A stretch of 64,000 nucleotides of DNA from Pseudogracilibacillus auburnensis. GTDB lineage: Bacteria > Bacillota > Bacilli > Bacillales > Amphibacillaceae. Under the pieces are notes generated by a model, which ran no database searches, was not told the DNA's origin, and worked only from the letters and a program-made list of their open reading frames with translations. Every line of letters starts with the position of its first letter. Within the stretch, counting starts at the first letter, position 1. The translations under genes and the position numbers were made by a program. Shown in pieces: positions 61,888 through 64,000 of this stretch. Location of the stretch: positions 1 through 64,000 of the forward strand of contig NZ_QJJQ01000018.1 in NCBI RefSeq assembly GCF_003201975.1, read 5' to 3'.

Positions 61888-62643
61888 TCAGTAACGATAC
61901 CCTAATTGTTTTGACATTTCATTTGCAAATGTTGTACCACTGTCTTTAATATTCTCAAGTCGCTCTCCCATAAAACGGCTTGACAATCCACTAACAGCGA
62001 GCGCAGCGATTACTTTTCCCTCATGATTAAAAATTGGAAAAGATACCCCTGTTGTATCAGCATCTTGTTCTCCGATACTAATGGCAAATTGGTTTTTCCT
62101 AATTTTTTTTAATTCTTGTTTTAAAGCTATTTTATCAATTTTTTGATTTGTTAAAGTGACTAGTTCACCTTGATTCAATATTTGTTCCCGTTCTTGCTCA
62201 GGTAAAAATGCGAGCAACATTTTTGGTCCAGAACCGACATAAAGCGGAGTACTTCGGCCAATTTTCGTATGTAAACTAAGCGCTCTTTTACTATTTACTT
62301 TTTCAATATACGTTGCTTCTTGTTGATAAGCAATAACTAAATGGACAACTTCATTTATTTCCTCTGCAAACTTCTCCATGAATGGAAGTGCAATATCTCT
62401 TAATTCCAGTCGTTCTGAAACAAGATTTCCATATTCAAGTAGTTTTAACCCGAGGCCATATCTACTATCATGTGGATTTTCCTTTAGTTTGTATAAAATT
62501 CCAGAATGCTCTAACGTTGAAAGGAGCCGATATGCAGTCGGTTTTGGAATATCAGCTTTACGTGCAATTTCTTGTAAGGAAAGCTCTTTGTCTTCAATGA
62601 ATAGGTCTAATATAGACAACGCTTTTATGACACTCTGATTCAT
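61888..62643 (-). CDS. IclR-family transcriptional regulator
   Basis: 251 aa. N-terminal winged helix-turn-helix (about 1-65, with LSLQEIARKADIPKPTAYRLLSTLEHSGIL), then the IclR effector-binding domain (about 75-250, SGLSSRFMGERLE near the end). Usually represses or activates a nearby catabolic operon. The ATG at 62643 is preceded by GGAAGG. Likely partner: the saccharopine-dehydrogenase-like gene upstream or other genes to the right; target unknown. Confidence 0.9.
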   Translation of the reverse strand: MNQSVIKALSILDLFIEDKELSLQEIARKADIPKPTAYRLLSTLEHSGILYKLKENPHDSRYGLGLKLLEYGNLVSERLELRDIALPFMEKFAEEINEVVHLVIAYQQEATYIEKVNSKRALSLHTKIGRSTPLYVGSGPKMLLAFLPEQEREQILNQGELVTLTNQKIDKIALKQELKKIRKNQFAISIGEQDADTTGVSFPIFNHEGKVIAALAVSGLSSRFMGERLENIKDSGTTFANEMSKQLGYRY

Positions 62644-62821
62644 ACTTATACCTTCCTTCAAATAAATATACTATTAAATCAATTTCATCATTTAATATTT
62701 CGGTAAAAATCCGAACAACGGATTAGTTATTCGTTTCCAACTCTAGATGATCGCTTTTTAGCGGGAGGCTGTTAAAAACAAGGCTTAGTTCCTTGTATAG
62801 CACAAATCCTCTAAATTGTAG

Positions 62822-62860
62822 TAAAAGTCCCTCTACGATTTTGTAGAGGGGACCTTTTAC
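62822..62860 (-). terminator. Terminator of the saccharopine-dehydrogenase-like gene
   Basis: TAAAAG-CCCTCTAC with GTAGAGGG-CTTTTA, overlapping the stop codon, followed by TACTACAA on the minus strand. The tail is short. Confidence 0.65.
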
Positions 62861-64000
62861 TTGGCTTTTGCAATTTTTGTCTGCTTTTGCTTTTTCTTCT
62901 CTAAAATGTGTACATCTCGTTTTCGTAATTCTTCCATATAAATATTTCCGGGAACAATTTGTTCAGGTGGATATACGCCACGTTTATTAATCGTCCCCGC
63001 ACCGATCATTTGAGCAACAATTGATATGGTCGTTGCGGTTGCTCTTGCCATCGCAGTAATCTGGTGTACTCGATCTTTAAATATGGTCATCTCATATTCA
63101 TACGTCATTTCCTGATTATCTTTTTTCCCTGTGACCATGACACGTAGTAACACAGCATCGTCTTTATCCCCTAACTCAACGATCGGATCAAGCACTTTTA
63201 AAAACACTTCTCTTGGGCTAACCTTTTCTCCATTTACATCAACGACATAATCTTTTTTCGTTAAATTTAAATCGACGAGTAATTGGAATTTTTCCGCATG
63301 ACCGGGATAGCGAATTGTCTTATATTCAAGCGTATCCAACTGAGGAAAAGATAAAGATAGTGTCGATGTCCCCCCAGAAGTATGAAATGCCTCTAATGGT
63401 CCAAATTTATCAAAGTAAATTTCCTCCACCTCAGAAAGAGATGGAATTTCTTGCTTTATCCCGTTACGGATAATAAGGGATGGGTCTGTATAATGATCAA
63501 ATACCCCTTCCATTGAAAAAACATGATTATAAGCGAGTGGTGGATCAGGCTGTAATGGAATACCTCCGACATACAGTTTTAATGACTGGACCTTATCCAA
63601 TTTACTTGCACCGTAACCTGATAAAATATTGATCATCCCAGGTGCAACACCTAAATCTGGAATAATCGTTACACCTTTTTCCTTAGCAGCGCTATCCAAT
63701 TCAAGCACTTTATCGGTAATATGTCCGATATGCCCCCCTAAATCAACAACACTCACTCCTACTTTTATACCCGTTTTAGCGACCGTTTCGTTAAACGAAT
63801 AAAAAAGTGCATTTATAATAACATCAAATCGCTCCATAAAATTGGCTAATTCCTTTTCATTTGAAGCATTTACGGCAAAAGCTGTTAATTTATCTGAATC
63901 AAGCTGATGACAAACTTGCTCAGCTCGACTTAAATCAATATCTGCTAAACCTACTTCCATCACGCGATCACTACTTACTAGATCTCTTGCCGCTTCTTTT
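62857..64000 (-). CDS. Saccharopine dehydrogenase-family protein (5' end outside the window)
   Basis: At least 380 residues; the frame stays open to base 64000 ([22 protein letters not shown]), so the N-terminal Rossmann glycine loop is missing. Visible features: [49 protein letters not shown] near 105-130 of the visible part, and a C-terminal catalytic-like domain. Members oxidise or reduce lysine-derived amino acids (saccharopine, lysine 6-dehydrogenase type). The role here is open. The Met at 63963 is an internal codon without a ribosome site, not the start. Confidence 0.85.
   Translation of the reverse strand, partial: KEAARDLVSSDRVMEVGLADIDLSRAEQVCHQLDSDKLTAFAVNASNEKELANFMERFDVIINALFYSFNETVAKTGIKVGVSVVDLGGHIGHITDKVLELDSAAKEKGVTIIPDLGVAPGMINILSGYGASKLDKVQSLKLYVGGIPLQPDPPLAYNHVFSMEGVFDHYTDPSLIIRNGIKQEIPSLSEVEEIYFDKFGPLEAFHTSGGTSTLSLSFPQLDTLEYKTIRYPGHAEKFQLLVDLNLTKKDYVVDVNGEKVSPREVFLKVLDPIVELGDKDDAVLLRVMVTGKKDNQEMTYEYEMTIFKDRVHQITAMARATATTISIVAQMIGAGTINKRGVYPPEQIVPGNIYMEELRKRDVHILEKKKQKQTKIAKAK

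Overview
The window is a low-GC chromosomal segment of a Bacillaceae bacterium (order Bacillales). The evidence is the many strong AGGAGG ribosome sites with ATG/TTG/GTG starts, Bacillus-type neighbourhoods (yfkJ-yfkI-yfkH, sppA-yteJ, opuA, yfkD), a PdaA-type spore-cortex deacetylase, PerR/Fur/CcpA-like operators and long T-tract terminators. The pdaA gene suggests a spore former. There are no rRNA or tRNA genes. The segment is rich in catabolic and accessory loci.

Layout. 1-132: tail of an IS3-like element. 158-10.8 kb: acetone utilisation. It has an acyl-CoA synthetase, a sigma-54 enhancer-binding regulator, and a five-gene operon (acetone carboxylase beta, alpha, gamma, then 3-oxoacid CoA-transferase A and B). 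The operon is preceded by a consensus -24/-12 sigma-54 promoter and a palindromic upstream activator site. 10.9-17.7 kb: PdaA, a dicarboxylate/amino acid symporter, a CstA-family transporter and its LytS/LytR-type two-component system. 18.1-33.5 kb: a complete ethanolamine-utilisation (eut) microcompartment locus of two transcription units. Each unit starts with an ANTAR-type hexaloop hairpin overlapping a terminator, as expected for the adjacent EutV/EutW antitermination system. A cobalamin riboswitch drives a separate gene of unknown function. The locus is bracketed by a 156-bp direct repeat made from the 3' end and terminator of a glycine-betaine-binding protein gene. A 5' fragment of a group IIC intron sits exactly at the right-hand terminator.

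33.4-37.7 kb: an OpuA-type glycine betaine ABC transporter with two paralogous binding lipoproteins. 38-42 kb: an enoyl-CoA hydratase with a FadR-like operator, and a Tat-linked GMC/gluconate-dehydrogenase-type oxidoreductase with its own TatA. 42.4-47 kb: a hydrolase, YfkD, an agmatinase-family enzyme and a cysteine-desulfurase-like protein. 47.1-49.2 kb: a PfeT-type Fe(II) efflux ATPase behind a perfect PerR box. 49.2-50.3 kb: a gene-free block of dispersed repeats. 50.3-55.5 kb: housekeeping and envelope genes (yfkH/I/J, SOS-response peptidase, RDD, SppA, CAP protein) and a six-copy 21-bp tandem repeat. 55.7-58.3 kb: a CaiB CoA-transferase/acyl-CoA dehydrogenase pair behind a structured, terminator-containing leader RNA. 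58.5-64 kb: glycosyltransferase/deacetylase/YkoP-like operon, IclR regulator with DUF3870 protein, and a saccharopine-dehydrogenase-like gene cut by the window edge.

How the genes work together. Acetone is carboxylated to acetoacetate and then activated by the CoA-transferase. Ethanolamine enters by EutH and is split by EutBC (kept active by EutA). Acetaldehyde then becomes acetyl-CoA (EutE) and acetyl-phosphate (PduL) inside a shell built from EutS, EutL, EutM, EutN and a second BMC-H protein. All start choices, promoters and operators are read from sequence and are unverified by experiment.
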